A stretch of DNA of 64,000 nucleotides, from the NCBI GenBank assembly GCA_017979445.1, contig JADQWC010000491.1:1-64000 (forward strand), read 5' to 3'. The notes under the pieces are model-generated. The model was given only the letters and a program-made list of their open reading frames with translations, was not told where the DNA came from and searched no databases. A program made the translations under genes and the position numbers. The DNA is from Akebia trifoliata (Eukaryota; Streptophyta; Magnoliopsida; Ranunculales; Lardizabalaceae). Position 1 is the stretch's first letter. Every line of letters starts with the position of its first letter. This document shows positions 48,049 to 59,040 of this stretch, in pieces.

Positions 48049-49812
48049 TGAAAGCGCCCTCGATCCGCGGGGTGCGCGGATCCGCTTTTGACCCTTGAGG
48101 TTTGGGAGTCGCCACCTAGTTATTACGGTCTAGGAACCGATCAATGACTCTAAACGGATAAAAACTAATCTAAAACCAAAAAAACTGAATTCGGGGATCA
48201 TGTTACGGGATTGGAAGGTGTTAGGCACCAACCCCGCCCGGCCAAAGCCGGTCTCTACTAAATTCCCAAGTAAATTACATTGCTAAAACCTAGATAAGAA
48301 AATAAAAAGGTTTACCTTTCCGATGGCAAGGACTTGGTTCCCTCAGATCTGACAAAAAGAACTCCTTGTACCGTGCTCCCTTGCTTCGTTCTGTTTCCGG
48401 ATTTGTCTTCGGATCTCCAAGGCAAGGTATCTCCTTGTTTTTGAATCTGAACTCTTCAAATTCGTTGCGGATTTGGGGGTGTTTTTAGAAGGCTTTTGGG
48501 TGTTTTCTAGACTAAAATTGAAGGAGAGATGTTAGCTAAGGAGTTGGGGCTCCAAAACTAAGGTTTATGGGGGGCTAGGGGAGCTTCTAGACCTACTTCT
48601 CTTAGGGTTTATAATTTTATACGAAAATAGGGTGTGAGCATCTCTATTTATAGAATTTTTTAAGGTTAATTTGGATAGAGTTAGTATTTAATTAGAGATC
48701 TTTTAATTAGAGTTGTGTTTTAGTTTGACTTGTTTTAGGTAGAATTGTGTTTTAATTAGAATTGTTTTAGGTAGAATTGTGTTTTAATTCAAATTGTTTT
48801 AGGTAGAATTGTTTTTAAGCTAGAACTCTATTAGATAGAGTTATTAATCAATTATAATTCTATTATGACTTTTGGTCTTATTTGATTGACTTTTAATGTT
48901 TTGACTTTAGTCTTAATTGATTGACTTTTAATATTTTGACTTCAGTCTTGCTTAATTGACTTTAATTTTGACTTCAGTCTCACTTGATTGACTTTAATAC
49001 CTTGACTTCAGTCTTGCTTGATTTACTTTTAATTTTGGGAGAACCCCCCTCTAAAATATCTTTAATTCTTTGGACCCCCAAATGGAGGGGTCCTTAAAGA
49101 AATATCCCACGAACCCTCAACAATTTTACCCGAAAGTCCGATTGATCGATTTTTTAGGTTCAAAATTTTAAATTAATTTCATTAATGTTTAATATAATAA
49201 TTTAATGTTTTATTTATTAATTTCGAAATTTTTTATCATGAAAATTGTGAAATTACCGTTTTGCCCCCGAAGAGGACTTTTCACATTTTAAGTCGGTTTT
49301 TAATGTTCTAAGATGTTTTAGAATCGGTTTTTCGTAAGGAATTCAATGGAAATATTAGTTTTTTTGTTATTTATGAAATTTTTTGTGTGAAATGGTTGTG
49401 AACTTTATGAGGGGCATTTTCGTAATTTTGTCAAATTCTGTTAAAATTGGTGAAATGATTTATTTGGTTCCGATTTGTCATTTTATGTGTTCGAATGGGT
49501 TTTCCTAAGCGTAACGTAGGCTCTAAGGTTGTTTTGAGGTTAGGGGTATTTTGGTAATTGGTAATTTTTAGTGATTTTTATCGTGAAGCTTCTTTTTGGT
49601 CTGCAAGATGATGATTTCTATGTTTCTGGGGTCGTACTTTTCCTAGCGTAGCGTGGTTTCTAAGGTTTTGCAATTCGAGATACCTCATCTGGATTTCTGA
49701 AACAAATCTGGTAACAAAGTAAAGCAATGGAATACACATCCATCATTGGGAATCCTTGCGATCGGGTTGACGAGTTGATTAATCAGGCGGACGCAAAAAT
49801 GGGGTGTCTACA
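48049..49812 (-). repeat. 5' LTR of the intact Ogre-like element
   Basis: 1764 bp, paired with 38582-40346. Adjacent PBS on its left and TSD ATGAC on its right. Confidence 0.93.
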
Positions 49813-51880
49813 ATGACCAGGTTCGTAATTATTGAGGCCGATTCACCCTAAAATGCTATTCTGGGGAGATGGTGGACACATGAGATGTGAGCGGTCTCGT
49901 CTATGTATTACCAAGTCCTTCGATTCCCCATGCCGTAAGGGATGTGGGACATACAGCTCAGGTGTATACCCTAGACAAGGAAGGGTTGTTCAAAACTGAA
50001 GGACAACAATAGCAATTACAGTGGGGGGAGGCCAAACCTGGTAGACCCCCATGCCTAAAAGGCAGTCAGATGGTAGATGTAGGAGAAAGAAAGTAAATAG
50101 GAGTAGGGGTAGACTTGGAGCCAGATAAGTTGAAGAAGTTAACAGAGTGTTTGAAAAAGAATAGGGATGTCTTTGCCTGGTCCATCGAAGAAATGCTAGG
50201 GATCAACCCGGAAGTGATTTGTCACCACCTGAATATAGAGCCAACCTTCAAACTAATCAAGCAAACACCAAGGAGGTTAGCGCCACAGTTCAGAGAGACA
50301 ATGAATGAAGAAGTTAGTAGGTTGATCAGGACAGGGTTCATAAAGGAGGTGCAGTTCGCAGAATGGATAGCGAATATTGTGGTAGTGCCTAAGAAGAATG
50401 GGAAGATTAGAGTCTGCATAGACTTCACAAACTTAAACAAATCATATCCTAAAGATAGTTTCCCAATGCCAAGGATAAACCAATTGGTAGATGTGACTTC
50501 AAGTCATGAAAAACTATCCTTTATGAATGGCTACTCTAGGTACAATCAGATACAACTCAACCTAGAAGATTAGGAAAAGATAGGATTCATTACAGAGTAG
50601 GGGCTTTATTGTTATAAAGTGATTCTCTTTGGCCTAAAGAATGCAAGACTACGTATCGTAGGTTGGTAACGGCGCTCTTCAGAGATTTGTTGGGCAGAAC
50701 AATAGAGGTGTACAAAGATGACCTGCTGGTCAAAAGCAAGAAAAAGGAAGACCATTTTGGAGATCTAGAAAAAATCTTCTCCCGGGTAAGGAAGGTGGGT
50801 ATGAAACTCAACCTAGAGAAGTGCACCTTCGCATTAACTTTAGGGAAATTCTTGGGATTACTTAGTCATGAAGAGAGGGATCGAAACCAACCTAGATCAG
50901 ATCAGAGCATTGTTGGAAATACCTTCCCTAAGGACTCAGAAGCAAGTCCAAAAACTTACTGGAAGAGTAGCTACCCTAAACCGTTTTATAGCCAGGTCTT
51001 CCGATAAATGTAGACCCTTGTATCAGTTGCTACAAAAAAATTCCAAGTTTGAATGGACAGAAGTGTGAGCAAGCTTTTTTAGAATTAAAGAAATACCTCA
51101 GTAAACCACCCATACTCTCAAAGCCAGAAGTGAGAGAAGAGTTGGGATTGTATTTGGCCACTTCAAAGCATGAGCTCAGCTCTGTCTTGGTCAAGGCCGG
51201 GGTAGCAACAGAGCAACCTATTTACTTTCTGAGTAAGACCTTCATGGATACAGAAATACATTACTCAAGACTCGAGAAGTTAGGGTTTACCTTAGTATAT
51301 ACGGCGCTACGCCTGCGATCGTATTTTCAGGCACATCTAGTGCAAGTCATCACAGAGTTCTCTTAAAAGTCTGTATTGGGAAAAGCAGAAGGGTCAGGCA
51401 GAATGGCAAAGTGGGCAATACAACTAGCAAAGTTTGGGCTTAAATTCAAACCCAAAGTCTCGTTGAAAGGCCAAGCGATGGTTGATTTCTTGGTAGACTT
51501 CCCAGTAGAAGAAAAAGTAGATCTATTGGTAGAGGAATTAGACCAAGCGGATGGTAAGCAAGAGTTGCAAAGTAATCCGGGGTGGAAGGCGTACATGGAT
51601 AGATCGTCCAATCTCAAAGGCTCAAGAGTCGGAGTAGTGTTGATCACCCCAAGTCAAGAATAAAAAAGGTGGTTAGATTGGGGTTCAAGGCTTCGAACAA
51701 TGAAGCGAAGTACAAGTCGATGTTGCTCAGCCTCGAATCTTTAGTAATTCTAGGGGTATCTGAGGCCACAGTCTACAATGACTCACAGTTAGTGGAAAAT
51801 CAAATTAATGGGACATTCGAGGCTTGAGATCCTAGGATGTAGCTCTACTTAGATAAGATTAGATTCGTTATGCATTGCAC
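49813..51880 (+). pseudogene. pol of the Tat/Retand-type element: protease end, RT, RNase H, second RNase H
   Basis: From 49818 the protease end (RFVIIEADSP, then NAILGR after a stop). RT opens at 50115: NRDVFAWSIEEMLGI, then WIANIVVVPKKNGKIRVCID, then PKDSFPMPRINQLVD, ending at TAG 50571. The polymerase motif YKDD is at 50711-50722, and TLGKFLGLLSH follows near 50835. RNase H runs 51049-51366 (KKYLSKPPILSKP, PIYFLSKTF). The second RNase H begins near 51585 with GWKAYMDRSSNLKGSRVGVV, where glycines have become arginine, and it is frameshifted after 51660. Stops at 50571, 50598, 51366 and 51661 fit glutamine-codon decay for the most part. Not functional. Confidence 0.85.
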
Positions 51881-54496
51881 GAGAAGAGTAAAAGTAGAAC
51901 ATATACCCCGGACAAATAATAGGCATGCAGATGCTCTAGCCTACATCTCCTTGATACTGACCGGGCAAAACAGGAGAGAGTTGTTGTTAGGCTATCAAAA
52001 GCATCCAACAATAAACGAGCCCGGGTTAGCCAGTATGGTAGCAGTTGTAAAGGACAAAGGATGGATGAACCCAATCTTAGCCTTCCTACAACAGGGGGAG
52101 CTGCCTAGTGATTTGAATGAGGCTAGGCGGGTTAGGAGCTGAGCGGAGAGGTATACTATCCTAAATGGGGTTCTATACAGGAAGTCTGTGGGAGGGCCAA
52201 TCTTGCGTTGTTTACCCCCAGAAGAAGCGAAAGAGGTGTTAAGCAAAATCCACGAGGGAAACTGTGGAAATCATTCAAGGGTGCGATCTCTGGTGCATAA
52301 GGTACTTTCGCAATGCTATTTTTGGCCCTATCTACAGAAGGATGCAACACTGCACGTTAAGCGCTATGACAAAGACATGGGAAGATAATCTGACAACCAG
52401 CAGTACAGCTCAACTCCCTTATCAGCCCGTGGTCCTTTGCGCAGTGTGGGATCAATTTAGTAGACCCGTTGCCTAGGACACCAGGTAATCTGACTTTCTT
52501 GCTAGTAGCCACGAACTATTTCACTAAGTGGGCGGAAGCACTCCCTTTAGCTAGAATCCAACAGTAAGAAGACCAAAAGTTTCTCTGGGAAAACATTGTA
52601 TACATGTTTGGCCTGCCGTACACCATAATTTTCGATAATGGAAGACAATTTACTGGAGAGCAGATCAGAGAATTCTGTAGTGAGCATAGAATAAAGCAAT
52701 TGTTTTCCACATCGCAGTTTGTCGTAATATCATTGTTCTTTCCACCGGAGTTAATATTAATCTTACTTTTACCTTACTTGTGGGGTAAGTTGGAGATTGA
52801 ACCCAAGATAAAGGGGGAGTAAAGTTAAGCTAAGAGGATAAAATTTGTTTCAACCAAATGGGATTAAAACTGTTTTTTTTTTTTTTCTTTTCATGGATTT
52901 TTGAACTTATCAAGAAAATTTTAAGTTACTGAAAAATGAACCAAAGTAAATGAAGTTAAAAGCAAGTAAACTTATGAAATTAAAGCACCATTGGAGGTAG
53001 ATCTACCTAGAACATGTTAATGAGCAACTCCTAGTCTCTAACCTTTCTATAACTCAATCGCAAAGGCTTGGTGTTAGCTCCTTAGATTGACAAATTTAAC
53101 AAATGAGAAAATATAAACAAAGTAGAATTCCTTGGACTTCCTACTACCAACTATCTATTTTAAGCATATTTTATCTTGATTTAATCTGAGTATAAAGTAT
53201 CTATATTAAAAATAAAATGTGCAAGAAATCTTAAAGAGAACTCATGAGCATTTTAAGATAAAAGAAAAGCATGAAACTAGAAACAACACAAGAACTTGCT
53301 CTAGGCTTTTCCACTCTCCAATAGAGGGGACCTTAGCCTAATGTCATCGCAAGAGAGGGAAGATAAGAGATAAAATAAATTTTTTTCATTTCATGGAGAA
53401 ACTTATAAATTATTCTTCTTCTACTTCTTACAAGACTATTTAGCCAAAAAGAAAATAACTAGAAGATAAAAATATAAAAATATAAGAGAAAAGGCTAAGA
53501 GCCTTAGATTAAAGGAGTCTTGGATGAGAGAACTAAGAGAGAGAGTTTCTCTAGATATTGAAGCTCTATTTATAGAGAAAAATATGTGTAAAAGAGTTTA
53601 AAAGTAGCCTCCACTTTTCTTTGCATAAAAAGATAAAAGAAGAGAACATGAGTTAAGGATTAGGGCATTCCAAAGTGGGCCCAAATGCTTTTGCCTTTAG
53701 ATTTTGATTCCAAAATGTTGATTTTCCGCACAAGAAACACACGTAATTAGATTTATCTAATAAATAAATTTATTTATGTATAATTAAGCCTAATTAACAT
53801 GCAACATGATATTTCGAGGCTTATCATGATTATTACCTTAATACGAAAAAATAGGGATAAAAATCAAGATAAATGTCCAGAAAACATGCGTATAATTCAG
53901 TGTTTCGAGACACTCATCAGTAGTACCCTCAAGGTAATTGGCAAATCGAGGCTACAAATAAGGTGTTGATAGGCACTTTGAAGAAGAGGCTAGGTGAAGC
54001 AAAAGGCAGGTGGACAGCGGTCTTGTACGGAGTCTTATGGGCTTATAAGACAACCACCAAAACCTCTACAGGGATGTCTTTGTTCGTTATGGCCTACGGA
54101 ATGGAAGCGATAATTCCTACAGAGAATAGTTTCCCCACAGTAAGGTCCAAAGTAGTGAAGACTGACAGAAATGACCAACAGACAATTGTAGAACTAGACC
54201 TATTGGACAAAAAATAAGATGCAGCACTAGTCAGGTTGGAGCATTATCACAAAAAATTGCAATGCTACTTCAACAAGAAGGTCCATCCTTGGTGGTTTCA
54301 AGAAGGAGACTTAGTATTGCGACGTGTATTTTAGAACACAGAAGAGCAAAACAGAGGCAAGTTGGGAGCAAATTGGGAAGGGCCATATAGAGTGACGAAA
54401 GTGGGCCAAAAGGGAGCCTATTACTTAATCACACTGTCCGGCCAGGAACTACCTAGACCGTGGAATACATGTAATTTGAAAAGGTATTATCAATAA
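51881..54496 (+). pseudogene. Integrase of the Tat/Retand-type element, split by a solo LTR
   Basis: The zinc-binding part is at 52188-52388 (HEGNCGN, YFWPYLQKDA), with the last cysteines of the HHCC finger lost (RYDKD). The core runs 52430-52719: VATNYFTKWAEALP has asparagine for the first catalytic aspartate; FDNGRQFTGEQIREFC keeps the second. After the solo LTR the core resumes at 53920 and the frame at 53963-54217 reads GTLKKRLGEAKGRW and GMSLFVMAYGMEAIIPTE. The C-terminal end (KLGANWEGPYRVTKVG, then LKRYYQ) stops at TAA 54494-54496. Confidence 0.85.
52720..53919 (+). mobile_element. 1.2-kb solo LTR in the integrase
   Basis: Starts TGTCGTAATATC and ends GAGACACTCATCA. Integrase similarity stops at its left edge and resumes at its right edge. 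Flanks read GCAGT (52714-52718) and GTAGT (53920-53924), a likely TSD with one C-to-T change if the left edge is one base earlier. A CTCTATTTATAGAG motif at 53567 is a TATA-like LTR feature. No coding sequence. Family unknown; strand unproven. Confidence 0.65.
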
Positions 54497-54549
54497 ATGT
54501 GTTGCTTTAGTTGTTCTAAATCTCTGTGTGAGAATTAGCTAAAGAAAGG

Positions 54550-54957
54550 GATCCAGTCAAGATCCGGGCCTGCGTGGGTCTTCTCTGCCATCATTGACAA
54601 AGTAAGAAGCTGGTCGGGGCCCAACTCTGACACGAGTAACGAAAGCACTAAGTGGATCCAATCGGGATCAGGACCTACATGGTTCTTCTCTACCTTCATT
54701 GGTAGAGTAAGAAGCTGATCGGGACTCTTCTCTGTCATGAGTTTTAAGAGTACTAAGTGAGATCCAATCGGGATCTGGGCCTATGTAGGTCTTCTCTACC
54801 TTCATTGGTAGAGTAAGAAGTTGGTCGGGGCCCAACTCTTATATAGGTAACAAAAGCATTATGTGGATCTAGTCAAGATCTAAACCTATGTAGGTCTTCT
54901 CTATCCTCGTTAGTAGAGTAAGAAGCTAGTCGGGGTCCTACTTTATCACGAGTTCAC
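54550..54957 (+). repeat. 105-bp tandem repeat in the 3' UTR, four units
   Basis: Units start at 54550, 54655, 54761 and 54866 with GATCC(A/T)(G)TC-A-GATC. Each holds GTAGGTCTTCTCTACCTTCA-like sequence and AGTAAGAAGCTGGTCGGGGC. CTCTACC...GGTAGAG forms a 7-bp stem in units 2 and 3. Repeats between integrase and 3' LTR are typical of Tat elements. Confidence 0.88.
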
Positions 54958-55098
54958 TAGCAGAAAAGTTAGTCGAATATTATAGCCGAAAGCTCAAGTA
55001 AAATCAGAGCTTTCTTCAAGGATAGTGACTCGTATAGCCATTTACAAAATTAGCCCATTACAGGTTCCACCTAAAGTAAAACTTACTTTAGGTAGAAC

Positions 55099-55118
55099 TT
55101 GGGGGGAAAATGGGGAAG
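55099..55118 (+). other. Polypurine tract of the Tat/Retand-type element
   Basis: TTGGGGGGAAAATGGGGAAG followed by TG at 55119, the expected PPT/LTR border after AGGTAGAAC. Confidence 0.6.
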
Positions 55119-55563
55119 TGAATAAGAATGAGTTGATTGTAAGTGATTATAGCTAATTGTGAAAGCAGGGTAGAAGTTTGTGCATGAGAATGAGCTGATC
55201 ATTAAAGTAGAATCAGCTGGTCGCGAAAATAGAAAACAAAATGAGCTGATTGTAAAAATAGAATAGCAGTGTATGCATAAGTAATACGCAATGAGCAGTT
55301 TAACCAATGTGCACATATGCAGTCTAACTAGTGTGCGCGCATGAGCAGTTTAACCAGTGTGAGTAGAATAACAGTAGAAAAAGAAGGGCATAGCATAGAA
55401 GTGCACTAAGTTAGAAAGTAGATTAGTAGAATGTGTGTGTAGTATAAAAGCGATAAGAAAAAAGGTAAGAAAAAATTGCAAATGTGACAACAAATGTATA
55501 AATGCAAAATTTTTCCACTAATAGTAAAGGGAAAAGTACAGAGGAGAGATCCCAAAGTTGGGG
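55119..55563 (+). repeat. Truncated 3' LTR start, with short repeats
   Basis: The first 445 bases after the PPT, cut at 55563 by the 5' LTR of the next element. Contains repeated GAGCTGATTGTAAA and GAGCAGTTTAACCAGTGTG motifs (55280-55370). There is no overlap with 36131-36703 to confirm it is the same LTR. Confidence 0.5.
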
Positions 55564-57274
55564 TGTAGACACCCCATTTTTGCATCCGCCTGATTAATCA
55601 AGTCGTCGACCCAATCGCAAAGGTTCCCAATGATGGATGTCTATTCCAATGCTTTATTTTGTTACCAGATATGTTTCAGAAATCCGGATGAGGTATCTCG
55701 AACTGACAAAACTTAGAAACCACGCTACGCTAGGAAAATACGACCAGAACAAGAAATCATCATCTTGCAAAAAAAAAGAAGCTTCACGATAAAAATCACT
55801 AAATTACCAAAATACCCCTAACATCAAAACAACTCTAGAGCCTGCATTACGCTTAGGAAAATCCACTCAAACACATAAAACAATAAATCGAAACCAAGTA
55901 AACCACTTCGCCAATTTTCACAAAATTTGACAAAATTACGAAAATACCCCTCATAAAGTTCACGATCATTTCATATAAAAACTTCATAAATGACAAAAAC
56001 CAACATTCCCATTGAATTCCTTACGAAAAACTGATTCCAAAACATCCTGGAACATTGAAAAACGACTTAAAACGTAAAAAATCCTCTCCGAGGGCAAAAC
56101 GGTAATTTCACAATTTTCATAATTAAAAAATTCGAAATTAATAAATAAAACATTAAATAATTAAAGTGAAACATTAATGAAATTAATTTAAAAAGTTGAA
56201 CCTAAAAAATCGATTAATTGGACTCTCAGGCAAAATTGTTGAGGGTTCGTGGGATATTTCTTTAAGGACCCCTCCATTTGGGGGTTCAAAGAATTAAAGA
56301 TATAATAGAAGGGGGTTCTCCAAAAATTAAAAGTAAATCAAGCAAGACTGAATTCAAGTATTAAAGTCAATCAAGTGAGACTGAAGTCAAAATTAAAGTC
56401 AATCAAGCAAGACTGAAGTCAAGGTACTAATCGAGTCAATCTCATAAGACTAAGGTCAAAACCCTAAATCAAAACCCTAATCTAAAATCAAGTCAATCTC
56501 ATAAGACTAAGGTCAAAACCCTAAATCCAAACCCTAATCTAAAACTAATCAAGTCAATCTCATAAGACTAAAGTCAAAACCCTAAAACCCTAAAGACTAA
56601 GTCAAAACCCTAATTGAAACCCTAAAAAGAAACCCTAATCAAACCCTAAATGCTTCTAAAAACTTTATAAATAGGAGCCTCCACACCCTATTTTCGTATC
56701 AAAGAAAAAACCCTAGGAAAAGTAGGTGAAGAAGCCTCCACAACCTCCCCAAAACCCTAATTTTGGAGTCCCAACTCCTTCCCTAACACCCCTACTCCAA
56801 TTTTAGCCTAAAAAACACCTAGAAACCTTTCAAAAACACCCCAAAAATCCATCACAAATTCAAAGCATCCAGATCCAAGAAGGAGACACCTTATCTCGGA
56901 GATCAGAAATCAGATCCGGAGACAAAACGAAGCAAGGAGTACGGTACAAAGAACTGTTTTTCAGATCTGAGGGAATAGTACTTTTGCAGATCGAAGGTAA
57001 GGTTTTTTATATTATTTTTTAATCTAGATTTTATCATTAGCGATGTAGTTATATTTGGAATAAGTAGAGACCGGCATTGGCCGGGCGGGGTTGGTGCCTA
57101 ACACCTTCCAACCCCGTAACATGATCTTCGGATTCAGATTTCTATAGTAGATTAGTTCCTTTTTATCCATTTTAGAGTCAGTTTGGTTCCTAGACCACAA
57201 TAACTAGGTGGCGACTCCCAAACCTCAAGGGTCAAAAGCGGATCCGCGCACCCCGCGGATCGAGGGCGCTTTCA
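55564..57274 (+). repeat. 5' LTR of the third Ogre-like element (telo-box subfamily)
   Basis: TGTAGACACCCCATTTTTGC to GAGGGCGCTTTCA. Close to 7356-9077, including the AAACCCTAA block (56455-56650) and TATAAATA at 56666-56673. Confidence 0.92.
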
Positions 57275-57275
57275 G

Positions 57276-57293
57276 TGGCGACTCCACTGGGGA
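57276..57293 (+). other. Primer-binding site, tRNA-Arg type (third element)
   Basis: TGGCGACTCCACTGGGGA one base after the LTR. Confidence 0.82.
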
Positions 57294-57749
57294 CTATTGA
57301 GGATCAGACTTGAAAAGCCCCAAGTATGGGAGCATTGCCAGTAGGACCTAGTTGTTTATTTTATTTTATTCTTAGTATATTTTATTTATTTTTTATTTTT
57401 TATTTTGATTTTTATTATTCTTTTGGTTCTATTGTTGATTATTGATTGAGATGTTGAATATTTTTGTTTGGCACATCTTTGTTATGATTCAATTTGGGGT
57501 CATTCAGAATGATCCTAAATAATGCAGGATATCAAAGGTTAATGACATGGGAAATGACCAATTTTTTTTTATTTTGAATTATTTTTTGGTCTGTATTACC
57601 CTTTTAGTATCTTTTGGTTCAATATTGGATACATGGTTTTGGTTTTTTTTTATGGTTCGATCTAGGGTAATTTTGGGATGACCCTAAATAATGAAAGATT
57701 CAAATTGACATAAATTGATGATAGAATGATGGTGGTTGGAATGTGAGTT

Positions 57750-57945
57750 ATGGATTTTTTTTATTTTTTTAGCACGTTACTAGACATAGCGCGGCGAGTT
57801 ATGAAAATAAATTATTTGTGAGTGATGTGGTAAGAAAAAAAAAAAATTTCCTTTTTTAATGTTGTTCATGATGAGGAGAAGACGATTCGAAAAAAAAATC
57901 AGAAAAAAAAATCGTAAAAAAAAAAAAAACTTTCACGCGGTGTGC
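57750..57945 (+). other. Leader sequence before the captured gene
   Basis: Similarity to the leader at 9083-9330 ends near 57745. What follows is AT-rich with several A-runs (57834, 57886, 57905, 57913). It may be the left border of the captured DNA. No gene seen. Confidence 0.4.
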
Positions 57946-58086
57946 CATTAGCAAAAAACAGCTTTTGCTGTTTTTATCATCTTCTCCATGTATTTAAAAA
58001 CGGAAAACAGCAGAGAAACGTTCTTTCTCTCTCTCCTCCTCTCTCTCTCTCTCCATCTGTGTTACAAATCGATCGATTGACTGATT

Positions 58087-58910
58087 ATGAGGATAAGGAA
58101 GAGATAACCTGTGAACGTGTTGTTCGGATGGGTTCGAAGGCAATCGATGAAGGTGAAGATCTTCATGGCTGTGATGTCTGCAATCTGTTCTTTAATCTCT
58201 CTAAAGTATTTCGTCCTTGATCACAACCACTTCTTCATAGGCTCTGAAGCAAGCCACGCTATAGGAATCATGGTCTTGATTTACAAGCTCACTACCCAGA
58301 AGACGTGTTCTGGTCTGTCACTAAAGACCCACGAGCTCATTGCTATATTCTTAGCTGTAAGATTGTTTTGTAGCTACATTATGGAGGCGGACATTCATAC
58401 CGTGCTTGATTTTGCGACATTAATCCCAACAGTTTGGGTTATATACATGATGCGTTTCAAATTGAATTTTACTTATATCAAGGAACTAGACAACATGAAA
58501 ATATACTATATGGTGGTTCCTGCGGCCATCCTTGCCTTTTTCATCCATCCTTATACGATTCGTAGTCGCATCAATAGAATGCTTTGGGCTTTTTGTACGT
58601 ACTTAGAATCTGTTTAAGTGGTGCCTCAGCTTCGTTTGATGCAAAATGCAAAGATGGTTGAGCCGTTTACAACACATTATGTTTTTGCATTGGGTATTGC
58701 AAGGCTCTGGGCCTGTGCTCATTGGATAATTCAGGTTATTGAGACTCGTGGGAATATATATTCTACCAGGGAATTGGTAACCTGTGGCTACCAATGATCC
58801 TTCTTTCGGAGATTATTCAAACTTTCATATTGGCAGACTTCTGTTACTATTATGTTAAGAGTGCTGTTATGAGTGGTAAACTGTTGATGAGGCTGCCTTC
58901 AAATGTCTAG
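58087..58910 (+). pseudogene. ERD2-like (ER lumen protein-retaining receptor family) gene copy, broken
   Basis: Full-length copy of about 274 codons with no intron. ERD2/KDEL receptors are seven-helix membrane proteins of the Golgi/ER that return escaped ER proteins. The longer plant ERD2-like form fits the N-terminal WVRRQSMKVKIFMAVMSAI. Recognisable parts: ASHAIGIMVLIYKLTTQKTC (58252-58311), GLSLKTHELIAIFLAVRLF, EADIHTVLDFATLIPTVWVI, KIYYMVVPAAILAFFIHP, LWAFCTYLESV, then after a stop PQLRLMQNAKMVEPF, HYVFALGIARL and finally MILLSEIIQTFILADFCYYY, ending at TAG 58908. Three breaks: TAA at codon 7 (58105), TAA at 58615, and a frame change near 58768. A CT-rich 5' UTR-like stretch (58020-58060) precedes the ATG. 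It lies in sense orientation in the leader of the element. It is not expected to make protein. The family call is firm. Confidence 0.9.
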
Positions 58911-59040
58911 ACCTTCATAACTCATAGTAGCTTTTACCTTACAATTTGAACAGATGTTGTCATAAAAGATTATTGGTCATAGTTTTCTTATTTAAAATAT
59001 TAAATGGAAATGTCTTTTCTTAAAAAAAATCAATTTGGTA
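58911..59040 (+). other. Probable 3' UTR of the captured ERD2-like gene
   Basis: Sequence without counterpart in other copies, ending near TTTCTTAAAAAAAATCAATT (59020-59035). Shared Ogre-like leader resumes by about 59060 (TACTATTGTGCTATCCTCC). The A8 run is too short to prove a poly(A) tail. Confidence 0.45.

Larger units (their letters stand above)
38582..49812 (-). mobile_element. Complete young Ogre-like non-autonomous element, TSD ATGAC
   Basis: 11,231 bp with ATGAC at 38577-38581 and 49813-49817. On the - strand: 5' LTR (49812-48049), PBS (48047-48030), leader, conserved block (45850-45058), A-rich block, pol remnant (44040-43110), 51-bp repeats (42440-42225), 34-bp array (41440-40715), PPT (40361-40347), 3' LTR (40346-38582). 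By eye the two LTRs differ at only about a dozen places in 1765 bp, so it is recent. No RT, RNase H or gag is encoded. It sits in the protease/RT boundary of the older Tat/Retand-type element. Confidence 0.93.
36131..55563 (+). mobile_element. Old Tat/Retand-type Ty3/gypsy element, nested host of two insertions
   Basis: Order on the + strand: LTR end (to 36703), PBS (36708), gag, protease, [Ogre-like insertion 38582-49812], RT, RNase H, second (archaeal-type) RNase H, integrase split by a solo LTR (52720-53919), a 105-bp repeat 3' UTR, PPT and the start of a 3' LTR, cut at 55563 by the next Ogre-like element. The second RNase H is a mark of the Tat clade. All frames carry stops, mostly where glutamine would be expected. 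Confidence 0.85.

Noticed and set aside
58111..58617. Functional short membrane protein
   Set aside because: It is the middle part of an ERD2-like copy between stops at 58105 and 58615; the C-terminal helices lie beyond the stop and a frame change.
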